The notes under the pieces are model-generated. The model saw nothing but the letters and a program-made list of their open reading frames with translations. It had not been told where the DNA came from and did no database searches. The translations under genes were made by a program, and so were the position numbers. 64,000 nt of DNA. Source: Adineta vaga. Lineage: Eukaryota; Rotifera. The stretch lies in assembly GCA_021613535.1 (NCBI GenBank), contig CP075496.1, positions 744,001 to 808,000 on the forward strand, in the 5' to 3' direction. The stretch's first letter is position 1; the number at the start of each line of letters is the position of its first letter. Positions 11,490-24,124 of the stretch are shown here, piece after piece.

Positions 11490-11999
11490 ATAGATGAATA
11501 AAATAAATGTTTTGTTTTTTCGTCAATATAGATAGATAGAGCTTCTTATTAATAAACAATTTATTGAGTATGTTTTGTAATGATGATAACAGACAAAATT
11601 ATTTCTTTGTATCACTATTTAACTGACTGGTTAAAGAGATAAATAGCAGAGAGAGACAGAGAGGGAGAAGAAGAAAAGAAATAGATGGCGACGAACGTAT
11701 TTGTCTTCACTTTCTCTCTTTTTCCTTATTTCTTGTGGTTCACATGTATGTGATTATGTGTCTATAGTAAGGATAACACAGAAAAGAGATTTGACGATAA
11801 CAAATATACATACATTCGTTTGAAAACAAGCATTTCTATTGTTGTATAAGAAAACAACCAAAGATCACTGAAAAGAAATTAACTAAAAAGGAGTTGTTAT
11901 CTTTTTGTTTTTAATCGATGTTTATTAAAATTGATTTTTATCTGATTTTTGTAAGAAAACATTCTGTATAAATAGATGATGATAAAAAAAAATTTTTTC
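11490..11999. other. Intergenic, nothing identified
   Basis: AT-rich spacer with a purine-rich run at 11640-11690 (GAGAGAGACAGAGAGGGAG). No supported gene. Confidence 0.5.
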
Positions 12000-12236
12000 A
12001 TAGAATTTTCATTCGGTTGTGATCTTTCAAGTTTTCGTTCACCAACATAGGATAAACAATTCATTAAAACTTTACAAAAAAACGAGCAAAAAAAGCGAAT
12101 CAATTTCAATTAATAGTTCATAAAGATAATTTCGATTGATTTATTCATTGTTTAGCACTATTTAATCAATCTTTTAGAAGTAAAACAGAAACATCAACAA
12201 CTATTCAAATATTTGCTGAATATGACATTCTTTAAT
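12000..12236 (+). pseudogene. Decayed last exon of gene X (copy C)
   Basis: The sequence aligns with the last exon of gene X (5814-6120, minus strand), for example the regions encoding GCDLSCFRSP and DKQFIKTLQK. It carries single-base changes, in-frame stops and gaps. The ending TTTGCTGAATATGACATTCTTTAA matches the intact stop region. It lies about 360 bp upstream of VWA copy C, in the same order and strand as in copy A. Confidence 0.8.
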
Positions 12237-12495
12237 TAAAAAATAAATCCTTTCACTTCTGACATAGGAACATTGCTATGACTCATCATGAATAGAATAT
12301 ATTGCACAAGTCAATGAAAGTGTATTTTCTTGCCATATGGAAATATTTGTAATAAATGCTTATCTTATTTTATAGAGATAATGTATGTTATTCATAATTT
12401 TTAAAGCCAAAAACTCTTTTTTCCTCGTATTTGTTCACCCTGGATTCTATCGAGAACATTCTTTCGTCTTATTCACTAGGTAAATTTTTATTAAA

Positions 12496-12555
12496 TGACG
12501 TCATTACTATGATTCATCGATGAGTTTTACATAGTCAAGCTCATCGTATATATAA
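12496..12555 (+). promoter_or_regulatory. Putative VWA copy C core promoter with CRE palindrome
   Basis: TGACGTCA at 12496-12503 is a perfect CRE-type palindrome, followed by a TATATATAAAG motif at about 12548-12558. The block is nearly identical to 2085-2145 in copy A. Its conservation against more diverged flanks suggests function or recent gene conversion. Confidence 0.5.
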
Positions 12556-12600
12556 AGAGAGAGAAAAACAAAGATAGAAACACATTGGCAAAGTCAAACG

Positions 12601-15095
12601 ATGCTTCGAATAAAAAGTATTTTACAAGGTGGAAATAATGTTTCCGTTAAAGAAAAATATGTTCCTTTGAAAGAAGTTCGTGTTGAAGGAAAGATTCATT
12701 CTTTTGCAGCTGATGTAACAATCAAACAAATCTTTCGTAATGAAGAAACAAATCCAATTGAAGCTGTTTATTGTTTTCCAATTGAAGAACAAGCAGCAAT
12801 TTATAAATTTGTTGCACAAATTGATGATCGACAAATTGAAGCTGAATTAAAAGAAAAAAAAGAAGCACAAAAAGAATACAACGATGCTCTTCAACAAGGT
12901 CATGGTGCATATTTACTCGAACAAAATGAACAATCACAAGATAATTTCATCATTAATGTTGGTGCACTTTTACCTGGAAAAGAATGTCATATAACAATAT
13001 CATATGTAACTGAATTAGATCTAATTGAAAATGGAAAAAAAATTCATTTTGTTGTTCCAACAACCATTGCACCTCGTTATAATCCATCCCAAGGTGGAAT
13101 ATCATCACCAGCTGGAACAAATTCTCAATATATTCAAACAACACCATATACAATTGATTTTCAATGTCAAATTGATAAAACAAATGTTTCAAGTGTTAGT
13201 TCATCATCTCATCCAATTCAAATTTAAATCAAACAGATTATTATTTAATAAAATTTAGTCAAACTAATACACATTTAGATCGTGATATTCTTGTTGATAT
13301 TCATTTAAATGAACAACGATCAAATACAATTTTAGCAATTGAATCAAATGTTTTTATGATTTCATTTACACCAAATGAAGAAGATTGTCGACGTGCAATG
13401 AAGAATGTTGAAACAACAAATGAATTTCTCTTTATTGTTGATTGTAGTGGATCAATGCAAGATGAAAATAAAATTGGTTATGCTCAACAATCAATGTTAC
13501 TTTTTCTTAAAAGTCTCCCATTAAATTCTCAATTTAATATTATTCGATTTGGATCAGATTATCAATCATTATTTGATTCAGCAACTGTTGTTTATAATGA
13601 AGAAAACTCAAAAAAAGCAGAACATTTAATTAAAAACATGCGAGCAGATTTAGGTGGAACAGAATTAGTAAGTGAAACGTATTTTATTTAAAACTTTAAT
13701 TTAATTCTTTTATTCTTATTTTAGTTAAATCCATTAAAATGGCTTGAAGAACATCCACCACAAGAAGGTCGTTCTCGACAAATCTTTCTTTTAACTGATG
13801 GTGAAATCTCTAATGTTGATCAAGTTCTTGATTTATGTCGTTCAATGTCAAAATCATCTCGAATCTTTTCATTTGGCTTAGGAGCTTCGCCAAGTCGTTC
13901 ATTAGTCAAAGGTTTAGCACGTTCAACAAATGGTCGTTTTTGTTTTATTCCACCATCAACAAAAGTTGATACATTTGTTGGACAACAATTAGAAAAAGCA
14001 CTTCAACCATCAATAACAAATATTCAAATTAAATCGAATTTATCTTCACAAATAACAACAGCACCAAAAGTTCTCCCACCCGTTTATGCAAATGATCGTT
14101 TGATTATCTATGGATTTCTTGATAACTCATCATATGAATTTGATCATAATATTGAAATTGAATTATTTAATAATGAAAATAAATTAAGTGAAGCAAAAAT
14201 TACACAAATACCAAATATAATTACGAATCAAACAATTAGTCGTTTAGCTGGAAAAGCTTTAATACTTGAATTACAACATTCAAAATTAGCACCAATTCGT
14301 AAAGGATCAACGCAACCAAGATTTCAAGAAGAAAACAAGCAATCTATTGACGAACAAAAAGAAGAACAAAAGAAACGTATTATTGATTTATCATTAAAAT
14401 ATCATATTCTTAGTCCTCATACATCTTTTATTGGAATTGAAAAACGTTTAAATGGAAATAATGATCAAATGGTTTTACGTGAAGTTCCAATTCAAATTTC
14501 AGCTGATGATCAACATTTACGAATGCAAAACTTTGCAAGTTCATCTAGTGCAAGTGGAATGCTTAACATGTGTATGATGCCGTGTGCACCCAAACTTTGG
14601 TCTCAAAATCATATTGTGACTAGTTGCGCGATGAAGACAAGTTCTATGAATTATGGCAATTTCTGCCAAGCACAAATGTCGCACCTCACCTTCGATCGTA
14701 CTATTCCACCATTTCCTTCTGATTGTTTATCTAATTCTCGACGATTCCTAGACCATGAAAGCGTAGAAAAAGAATATAAAGAAGAATTTCCAAGAGACGA
14801 TGAAGATATTGTTCGTTATTTAATCGATAAACAAAATTTCGATGGTCTTTGGGCATTTGATTCTGAAATTATTGAAAAATTAACTGGAAAATCTTTAAAA
14901 GAATTTCAATATTCAATCAAAAAAGAATTAATTATTTCAATAATAATTCTTATTCTATTAGAAACACGTTTTTCCTCATATTCATCAATGTGTCATGGAA
15001 TTATACAAAAATCAAAAAAACGAATTTTAGATTTACTCAACAAAGATCAAAATCAATATCAATCTTTTTACGATCAAATTCGTCAACAACTTTAA
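12601..15095 (+). pseudogene. VIT/VWA protein, copy C, with 4-bp frameshift deletion
   Basis: Same exon layout as copy A (exon 1 to 13667, intron 13668-13724, exon 2 13725-15095). Exon 1 is almost base-identical to copy A, but 4 bp are missing at about 13224-13227, where copy A reads CAAATTGATTTAAATC. This causes a frameshift and an immediate TAA after 208 residues, so only the VIT domain would be made. The later reading frame, with the MIDAS motif (DCSGS) and the whole C-terminal half, is otherwise open, so the break is young, an allele, or a sequence error. The Ser/Met/Cys-rich segment (14518-14760) is shorter than in copy A and very different. Confidence 0.85.
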
Positions 15096-15446
15096 TGAAT
15101 TACTTTATTTGTTTGTTTTTTTTAAATAGAAAATAAATTAGATCTTCATAAAACAACGAAAAGGAAATGTCGTCATATATTTTATAATAATATAAATTGA
15201 AGATTATTATTTTTCTAAAGTTTTATTAAAAGACAGAATAAGAAAATCAGCGGAAAATGTTTTATCTATGACTAACGGTTAACAAATGAAGCAACTACTT
15301 TGAGTAATACATTATAAAAAAAGAAACGAAATGAGAAAGAGAATTTCCTAAGAAAGAACAATAAAAGAAAAGAATCAGAAGTTAAAATATCTTGTTCTTC
15401 CATAACGATGAATTTGACTAGAAAATTTCTTTTGTTTCCTTCAATT

Positions 15447-18101
15447 TATTTCTTCATTCGATTTTCCGTTTGTTGTTTTGTTGATAATTGTGTTAAACCA
15501 CGAAGAGATGTTCCATTATCTAAATAAAATTAATAATTAAAAACAATCTTTTTTTCTTCTTCTTTTATATTCAAATGGATTGTGCTAATTCGTGTTCCCC
15601 GTTGAATGACGCGTATCTGTTTTCTTTGATGAATATTAATGTATATATGTATCTTACCGTGAGTCATACTGCTGTTATTTGAGCGTCGGATAACGACGAG
15701 GAACACCAAGTAGCACAAACTGATTGTATATGTTATTGCAACAAAAATTTTATCAAAAAGCCAAGCAAAATGTTCATTTGATTTCTTAACTAGAGTAAAA
15801 TCAATCACAATACTAACCAAAGCAAAGCATTTTACAAAAGCAAACTATTACCCACCTGTTAAATCATTTCCAGGTAAAATTGTTGCATCTGAAAATAAAT
15901 TTAAATAGATATTTTTTTAAAAAGAAAAAGCATTTTTTCAAACCTTTCTTTTGTTTAATTGATGTTATTGTTGGAACATCATCGGATGATGAAGCATATG
16001 TTTCACTTACTACTTTACTTATTGATGTTGGTCCTGTTAAATTACCTACACCTGATAGAACACATAGAATAGATTAAATATTCAACTAATATGTTTTTCT
16101 TTACCTTGGCTATAACTTGTTACAATTGTTGATTTAACTGTCCAATTCGATTCCGGTATATGTGATGTTGTTTGATCATGTGAAAGAAGTGTTGATCTAA
16201 TTTGATTGAAAGAAAAAAAGAAATTTGATTTTTATAAGAAATGAATGAAACTAACGGAGAATGACCAAGTAAAGGCGTTGATGTTTTTTCATTCAAAAGT
16301 TTCTGTGAAAGAACGGTTGTTTTCGGAGCTTCTTCAATGATCTTTTGTGTAACAACAGTTGGTTTTGAAATAACATTTTGTGTGGCAACGGTTGTTTTTG
16401 GAGCTTCTTCAATGATCTTTTGTGTAACAACAGTTGATTTTGAAATAACATGTTGTGTGGCAACGGTTGGTTTTGGGCTCTCCGTAATGATCTTTTGTGT
16501 AAGAACGGTTGGTTTTGGAACTTCTGGAGTAACATTTTGTGTGACAACCGTTGGTTTTGGGCCTTCTGGAATAGTCTTTTGTGTACCAACGGTTACTTTT
16601 GGAATTTCTTCAATAATCTTTTGTGTAACAGTGATTGGTGTAGTTGATTGTTTAGTAGAATTCGTAACTTGCTGAGTTGATGATGAAAGAGTTGTTCCTT
16701 TGGATGAGGTTTTAGGAAGATTAGTAATTTGCTGTAATGGGATTGATGATTCTTTAGTTGTGACTGTTTTTTCAGGTAGAATTTGTCTTGGTTGTGATGG
16801 ATGATATTGTTGAGGAAGATGAGCAATATTTCGTTCTAATTGTTGTTGAATATTTGAAAACGAATCTCGACCAAAATAATCAATATGGCCAGCTTCCCAA
16901 GCACGACGATGTGCAGCTGATCCTGTTTCAACACCTCGATTACTTGTTAAATTTCCATAATTAAGTGAACCAGAATATTGACCAAAAGAGTTCTATAATT
17001 TATATTTTTTAAAGAAAATTCAAAGAAAAAAATCATTTACCTGTTGATGAAAAGCTGATTGATTATTTGAATCATCAATCTAAAGAAAATATTTTATATA
17101 ATAAAATTTGTAGAAGAAAAAAACAAATTTACTTTATTAAATTTTGATAATTTTGGCCAAACATTTCGATGCATAATTCTCCACCAAGAAAGAAGAAAAT
17201 CTCTTTGAACATCGCTTTGTCCTGTTGAATTTCCCGATAATTGTTCATTTTGTGGATTATATGTTAATTGCCATGGTTTAGTTGCACCAGCAAAATGAAC
17301 AACATGAATATCATTACGAAACCTATTTGAAAAACGAAATATTCATTTCATTGACAAAAAAAAACTCTTCCTTCTTACCTTGTAACTGCTGGTAAATATG
17401 AATAAAATGCATTTGCTGTAACATTATATGTAAATGGTAAATGTCGAGATATATCACCTGATCTCCAACTAGAAAAGAAATCATTTAAAAGACCTTGATC
17501 ACCACCTAAAAGAGATAATAAAAATCAAATAAATTCTTTTGTTTTGAAATAAACAAACCATCAAATGATGAATTTTGTTGTGATGCAAAGTTCATAAGTT
17601 TTCGAAATGTTTCTTTTGATGGTTGATAAACAAAAACACCTGAATTGAAACAATCAGGCCAACCAGCATCAGGTGCAGCTGAAAATTCTTCTCTTTCAAA
17701 TAAATCATCTATCGGACGTAGAACAACACAATCGGAATCCAAAAAAACACATTTTGTATATTGTTCTAATAACCAACAATTGATTTTTGTAAATGTAATT
17801 CCAAGTTCTGGTCGTGCTAATAATTTTAAATGTTCACTATCATTTGAATTTAATTCTTCAACAACAACTAATTCATCAAAACTTGTTTCTAATGCTTGTC
17901 TAAATAAAATATTTCATAAATTTATTCTTTTTCTTTACAATTAAAAATTACTTACTTAATTGTATCAGATAAATGATTTGATATAAGTACAACTAATTTT
18001 GCTTTTGTTCCAACTTGACGAATTGATTCAGCAAGTACAAGTGCACCAAGAGCATAAGCATCATTTGTTGCTAATGTTACAAATGCTTGGGATGTAGACA
18101 T
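15447..18101 (-). CDS. Glycogenin-like GT8 glucosyltransferase with repeats and C-terminal TM segment
   Basis: Glycogenin primes glycogen synthesis by self-glucosylation. Eleven minus-strand exons are supported: 18101-17956, 17899-17559, 17505-17379, 17322-17133, 17079-17041, 16992-16256, 16196-16105, 16051-15944, 15888-15856, 15789-15658 and about 15519-15447, giving about 672 residues. The N-terminal 270 residues are a GT8 domain: [17 protein letters not shown], the metal-binding DSD in [22 protein letters not shown] and HFAGATKPW. Then comes a Thr/Pro-rich linker with about eight 11-14-residue repeats of the type [14 protein letters not shown]. Near the C-terminus [19 protein letters not shown] looks like a TM helix, followed by a basic tail ending [10 protein letters not shown]. 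Animal glycogenins normally lack a TM segment. Position of the final stop is good to one base. Confidence 0.85.
16290..16660 (-). repeat. Coding minisatellite in the glycogenin linker
   Basis: About eight imperfect repeats of 33-42 bp encode units such as [25 protein letters not shown] and [14 protein letters not shown]. Units alternate between long and short forms, as expected from unequal exchange. Lengths are multiples of three, so the frame is kept. Confidence 0.85.
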
Positions 18102-19640
18102 TTTTTATTGAAGAAATATCTTGATGAACTTTATTTGATATAAAAAGAAAACAAAGAGAAATGATTGTACACTTAAACATACCTCACTATTTAAATCAAT
18201 TCTTATCATCTATGTGTCGAACTGTTCCTTTGTACCATCACGCTGTCAGTGCATGCTTTCTGTTCGTTACACTCGTTCGTACAAAGAATAAAAGTTTCAA
18301 AATATTTTTTTTTAAAAATTGACCTTAATGCACTTTGATCTCAAACACTTTCTTTGCTGTAAAAAAACGTCTTGTCTAAGATAAAAAAATCTGAAAATGT
18401 TCTCTCATCGATATAACATTAAACAAAGGAGAGATTTTCCAGAAAAGAAAAGAAAAGAAATAGACGAAGACGAATGTTTCTTAAACTAAATGAACTGAAA
18501 AGAAAAGGAACTGTTAGGTAGAAATAACGAGTTAGAAAAGAATGTTACGAAACAATACAATCTTTCGATTTTTATTTAAATTCAATTATTCACTTTTATT
18601 AACAAATTATATTTCAAATAATAATTGAAGATTTCTTCATTTGAAAAACGAATTGATTTTCTTCAAAAAAAAGAAGATAATTTTAATTATAGATGTCAGT
18701 CACAAAAAGAGAAATTTAGATCTTTGGATTTTATTCGTTATCTAAAGATAAAGTTAGTAATAAAATAAGTTTTTTTGGTGAAACCATTATGTAAGTTTTG
18801 AAGATAAGGTGTTTTCGTGAGTTCCGTTTATTAATGAACAAGAACAAGAGTGAAAGCAACACACGTATATATATAGATATGATATAGAGAGAAGGAAGAG
18901 AGAAGAACTAGATGGCGCTCGGTGTACGAAATACGAAAGAGAACAAAGATACACGCACATATATATAGGTATATGTATTGGATAATTTCTTCGTATATGT
19001 GATGATATGAATAAGGAAAACTTCAATATACATATTTCGGAATTGTCCAAATACTAGCACATTAGATCAATTCATTATCTATTTTTGGACTTTGAACTTT
19101 CAAAGATATCTTTCATTTTTAATCTTCAATTACTTTTAGTAAATTCTAGACATAGATGAAAATTGTCCGGAAAATTATTGATAACTACTATCCGGATGAT
19201 GAGTGCGGGTGTTGACATGGAAGTAGAATATATCCTCACCCCCGCCCATACGAATCAAAACATTTTCAGTGGAGTGTGAACAATAGAAAACGTTAGCTTG
19301 TATTTGGCGGACGCCTGCGAATGCGAACTAGTCTGAAATGATAAGGATGATTGATTCGTCGATGACTTTTGTTTGATTTAATCAATTGTAGTCATTGAGT
19401 TATACATATATAGATAGATAGAGAGAGAGAGAAAAATATATAAATACTTTACATACAGAAAAGTTTGCGGTGATTTTGAATCATTATAGATTATTCATAC
19501 TGTTATTTTGATTAATCGAATGACACCAATAAATTGTTCACAATTCAATAAAAAATTTAAAGGAAAAGAACTTTCAAAAGATGAATAATCAAAAGTAAGA
19601 TTTGTTTCATGAGTTCATAAATTACTGAGTGTATTTTTAG
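18102..19640. other. Intergenic, no gene recognised
   Basis: Upstream region of glycogenin. 18690-18760 resembles 23695-23780, so the tandem duplication extends here. A (TA/GA)-rich tract lies near 19410-19440. Short minus-strand reading frames near 18790-19050 look accidental. Confidence 0.5.
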
Positions 19641-20113
19641 ATCTTGAATAATTTTATTGCACAATGTGAAGTGATCGACAATCAACTGGAATATCGTTCA
19701 CATCGAGCTCTTATTCATTTTGATATGTCCAATTGGCAAGGTAAAGAATATTTCTATTTATTATCTTTACATGAATTATGCTTTTTTTCTTTTAGAAGTG
19801 TTGTCTGACATCCAATTTGTTGAAAATGTATCAAAATCTATCTGATTCTTTGCTTCTGATAAAATGGTACGTAAAAACTGTGTATTCTCTTTAAAACAAG
19901 ACTAATGTATTTTATTAAATAAGAAAGCAACTTTTTATTATGATGCATATAAACTTCGAGAAGAGATAAAAAGTGTCAAAGGATTGAATTGTAAGATAAT
20001 TCTTTTTATTTAACATATGTATTATTTAATATGTTTTTCAGTGTTTGTCAACAAATATCAGTCGGAGTTTTTCAATGCTAATAGTAGTGATAACATTGAT
20101 AAACTTTGTGCAG
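19641..20113 (+). pseudogene. Splice-bounded coding remnants of an unknown gene
   Basis: Several short plus-strand blocks look like exons: 19641-19740 (AQCEVIDNQLEYRSHRALIHF, donor GTAAAG), a block after TTTTAG near 19797 (VLSDIQFVENVSKSI then TGA), one near 19925-19990 (ATFYYDAYKLREEIKSVKG) and one near 20041-20113 (LFVNKYQSEFF). An in-frame stop and no clear start or end suggest a decayed gene. Family not recognised. Confidence 0.4.
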
Positions 20114-20479
20114 GTATGTTTACATTTGACTTTAAATAGGAAGACTATTTTCATTGATTTTAGAAAATAAAAAGAAACGGTTCTCATTGAAGCGATTAAA
20201 CTAATGTCTTTTTGAATTGTTGTTTTGTTTTCTTGAAATAATCAGAATATTTTCTGCGATTTTAGAAAAGAAAGCATCAATTGTCTTCAATCTAACTTTA
20301 TTTATTTTTTGTAAAATATGCGTATACCTATGCTTCAAATGATATTTCTTTTCCATGATCGAAATATGCGACTCTAATGTAATCAGATAATCATTATTTT
20401 TTTTCTTTCTTTATTCTATATTCAATAAATAGTCGTTGTGATTATTAATTTAATCCTTTCAATTCCATTGACGAATTTC

Positions 20480-21134
20480 ATTTGAGATAAAAAATGAAGA
20501 TTTCGCAATTTATTTTTAGTAAAAGTTAATCGAAATAATAAAAAAGAAAAACTTCAAATAAAGATTATTTTCATACGATAAATAAATCTTTTTAAATTTG
20601 TCGATTCGACGTTAACTTTCGCAGCGAACTTTCAAAATAAATTTTCTTAAAAATAAAAATTCCAAATATTAAAGATCATATAAGATGCAGAAAAACAATA
20701 TATGCAAACAATTGAAGAATTAATTAAAAAAAGTTCAGCACATTGGGAACTTGTTCTTAATCGACCGGAAAAATATAATGCAATTACACAACCAATGTAT
20801 GAGAGATATATTGAAATTCTTGATCAAGCTGCTCAAGATAAACAATTAGTTTTACTTTCAATTACAGCGAAAGGAAAATTTTATTCATCTGGAACTGACT
20901 TAGCTGATTTTGCAAAATGGCTGTAAGCTTTTCTCATTAAAATGCCTTTTTTCTATCAGTTTACTTGACGGTGTTTTTGCTTCATCACGTGCAACATTTT
21001 CTTTACCATTTACACGAACTGCACAATCAGCTGTAGGTTGTTCTTCATTAGTATTTCCATCATTAATGGGTTCATTACATGCAAAAGATGTTCTTTTATT
21101 TGATCGTAAATTAACAGCACAAGAAGCTGAAAAA
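20480..21134 (+). pseudogene. ECI2 pseudogene with internal deletions
   Basis: 20480-20675 is a copy of the 5' flank of the intact ECI2 gene (23905-24100). It then jumps to the equivalent of 24425, removing the start, presequence and acyl-CoA-binding domain. A second gap removes the linker (about 24465-24550). One A is lost in the run before the first donor, shifting the frame into TAA (GCAAAATGGCTGTAA). A third deletion of about 160 bp joins the intron to the middle of exon 2 at a shared TTACTT. Homology ends at 21134, where a transposon begins; the last about 240 bp of coding sequence are missing. Confidence 0.9.
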
Positions 21135-22250
21135 CCCAGGTCAACCAATCCGATGTTGGATCAGATAGAATCCTATAGGATTTCTGGTGACGGAATCGAA
21201 TAGGAATCTGACTGTCAGAATCCAATACACTTCCGATAATATCCGATGAATTAAAAAAAATTTCAAAACACGTAATTTATTAGTATTTTCTAAAATTAAA
21301 AATCCTTTAATAATTCACTTGATATCTATCTTGTACGATTTCTCTGGATTGTTTCTCAGTTTAAAATCCTTTACCTATCCACTTCATATGTATCATGAAG
21401 GATTTCTCTCGATTGTTTTTCGATTTTAAATCCTTGAATTATATTCCGCATATGCTCGATTAGAGTATGATTCGTTTGGATTGGTTTAGGATGGAACACT
21501 TATTGTGTAGATTGTATAGTGGCCTAATTAAAGGGTGGAGGAAATGGATCGGCGTTGGAATGTGATTTATTTTCCTGGCTTTCAGATTCATACGAGATGA
21601 AATAGATGAAAGAATGTCAATGTCAAAGTTTGTTTGTGGAGAATTAATCGAATGTTTCGGTGGAAACTAAAGATTTTTTTGGGTGATATAGTTGGAAATG
21701 TGAGTTGATGTTTTGGTTTCTTTTGGATATGTTGCTCTGAGTTGTTGGGGATGCCTGGCAGTGCTAATTATTTTCATAAGCAGTATTTGTACATCGGTAG
21801 GTAGTGTTGCTTTGACGAAAGCACGAAGCTGGCAGTTATATTAGCAAAGTAAATGTTTTCAGTGGGAATGGGTAGTCATGGAAGACGACAATGGATGATA
21901 TGTGTTGTTGAAGAATGCTCGCTGTTGCTGGCGCTGTGGTTGTTAAGATGGTGGATGCCGTAGATTTTTGTAGATGATACTTTATGATGGAGTTATAAGG
22001 TATGAAATAGGAAAAATACGGTCTGCTTTAAATGTGATTTGTTGGAAAATATGTATTTCGGTGGCAGTTAGGTAATGTATATTCATAAATAGCGTCAAAT
22101 AGTTTGAATATCGTTTTTCAGGTTCACCTAATGCGTCTTTTTGGCTGTTTATTATATTCATTTTAAGATTTATGTCGGAATATGTTGGAAATCGTTGGAA
22201 GTCATGGGTTCAGATTACTAGGATCCGAGTCTGGGATTGGTCGACCTGGG
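21135..22250. mobile_element. DNA transposon with inverted ends (copy 2, 1.1 kb)
   Basis: The left end CCCAGGTCAACCAATCCG and the reverse complement of the right end, CCCAGGTCGACCAATCCC, form terminal inverted repeats of the same family as 10946-11412. The left subterminal part (GATCAGATAGAATCC, TTTCTGGTGACGGAATC) matches copy 1. The interior (21250-22190) is G/T-rich on the plus strand, unlike copy 1, with no open reading frame of note. The ECI2 pseudogene stops at the left end and does not resume on the right, so a rearrangement accompanied or followed insertion. Confidence 0.75.
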
Positions 22251-22499
22251 ATGCGATAATCAAGTAAAGATGAACTGTTGTGTAATGCAGTGATGTACCG
22301 AATGAAATGAAACGGCAGTATTTCACTGTAAAGAAGACATAAAGAAAGTATAAAATCGTCCGCAAAGAAACATGTTCCGATGCACTAGAAAGAAAAGAAA
22401 ACGGAAACTATTACGATCACGTCGAATTATAACGAAAGAAAAAGATAAATTATTTCTCTTTCGATCTACCAGACTTATAATTTGAACAGCATGTTTACC

Positions 22500-22620
22500 C
22501 TATGGATATCCTTCTTTCTTTACAAACACGCTTTTCATCATATTCATCGATGTGTCGTAGAATGATGCAAAATCAATATCAATCCTTCTATGAACAAATC
22601 CAAAAACATCTTTATTATGA
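22500..22620 (+). pseudogene. VWA C-terminal fragment (fourth copy)
   Basis: The encoded TRFSSYSSMC followed by QNQYQSFYEQI matches the VWA C-terminus (TRFSSYSSMC ... QNQYQSFYDQI), with about 40 bases deleted between the two halves. The following 22640-22745 resembles the downstream flank of VWA copies A and C. The rest of the gene is absent. Confidence 0.85.
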
Positions 22621-23104
22621 GTTTTTTAGTTTTATAAACTTATTTTTATTATTAAAAAGAAAATCATCGCAAAAATGTTTTCTTTTTATGTTTGTCTAGG
22701 ACGAAATTTTCATAAATGGAACAACTAAATATAAAAAAAGAATCTGAAGTTTAAAATGTTAATTGATGAATTGATGTTCGATTATCTATAGAGAAATAAA
22801 AAAATATAAAATTTCTGATCAACTTTTAAGGTATGTGCAGATTTCCAAAAAACGAAATTTCTCAACATTTAAAATACATTCAAATCAATCAAATGATCCC
22901 AAACAAACAATTTCGAAAAATTCGGAGAAAGTTTGTTTATGCTTAAAATACTGATGAAGAGATTTTGGAAATTACATTTTAAGGAAATCTGTACAGTGCT
23001 GCCCAAAACCAAAGCACTATACAATTCAACATAAACACATTTGTTAAATCATTTCGAGAAGAAATTGTTATGTCTAAAATGATATTTAAAAGAAATGTTT
23101 TTTT

Positions 23105-23330
23105 ATTGATTCGTTTTTCTTAGATATAAAATATGAACCTTTTCTTTGGTTTAATGATGTTATACTTGGAATATCATTGGCAGATGATGTAGATGTTTCA
23201 TTGAATACTTTGCTTTTTACGGTTGATCCTGTTAAATGATTTACACTTTGAGTATAACTATAGTCACAATTGGATTCAGGTATATGTGATGTGGTTGTTG
23301 TTGTTGTTCTAGAGGTTTTTAAATGAATAT
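23105..23330 (-). pseudogene. Glycogenin 3' exon fragment
   Basis: The minus strand is homologous to glycogenin exons at 15944-16051 and 16105-16196 (region encoding [12 protein letters not shown] and SSSDDVPTI), with the intron between them lost or unrecognisable and several indels. It lies downstream of the VWA scrap in the same relative position and strand as the intact gene. Confidence 0.8.
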
Positions 23331-24124
23331 CTTTGATATGTTTTTTATATTCAGATATTGTTGAACATGACGTTTTACAAAATAAACATCAGTATGTTAA
23401 TTATTCAATTTTAACTATATAACCTGATAAATTGTTTAAATCTTCACGTGTATTTAAAGAAATAGATAATACTGATGATGATATTTGCCAACAAAGTTAT
23501 GTATGACATCGGCATAATTCATATAGTGGTGTTTCATTCGATTTATTTTCCATATAAAACAACTTACAAACAAAATTACATCTTTTACAAGTATAATGAA
23601 CATGTGTTAGATGAGAATCTAATCTACTTATAAATATTTTTGTTATACGAAAATATTCGAATGTGCTCAAATAGAATTTTTCGATCTTTATTATAGATGT
23701 CAGTAACTACAAGTGAAGTATAGATCTTCAATTTTTATTTGTTATACAGATAAAACCAATGATAGAATAATTTTTTTTCGTTCGTAAAGAAATACTAAAG
23801 TCAATTCACTATATTGTCTTTCGACCTTGAACTTACAAGGATATTTTTCATCGTTAATTTCAATGATTTATTTTTAAATATATTAATTAAAGATACGAAA
23901 AATGCAGATTTATTTCGCAATTTATTTTTAGTAAAAATTAATCGAAATAATAAAAGAAAAAAAAACGATTTCATTAGAGATTATATTCATTCATTAGATA
24001 AATTCTTTTAAAATTGTCGATTTGACATTAATTTTTGAAGAAAACTTTCTAAATTAATTTTCTTTAAAATAGAATATTTGAATCCTAAAGATCATTTTCT
24101 GTTATTTAAATAGAAAATGTTAAA
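23331..24124. other. Intergenic; duplicated ECI2 5' flank
   Basis: 23695-23780 resembles 18690-18760, and 23905-24100 is the counterpart of 20480-20675 upstream of the ECI2 pseudogene. No other gene seen. The conserved part probably includes the ECI2 promoter and 5' UTR. Confidence 0.55.

Noticed and set aside
16337-16675. Plus-strand Cys/Val/Phe-rich repetitive frame
   Set aside because: It is the antisense of the glycogenin repeat linker.
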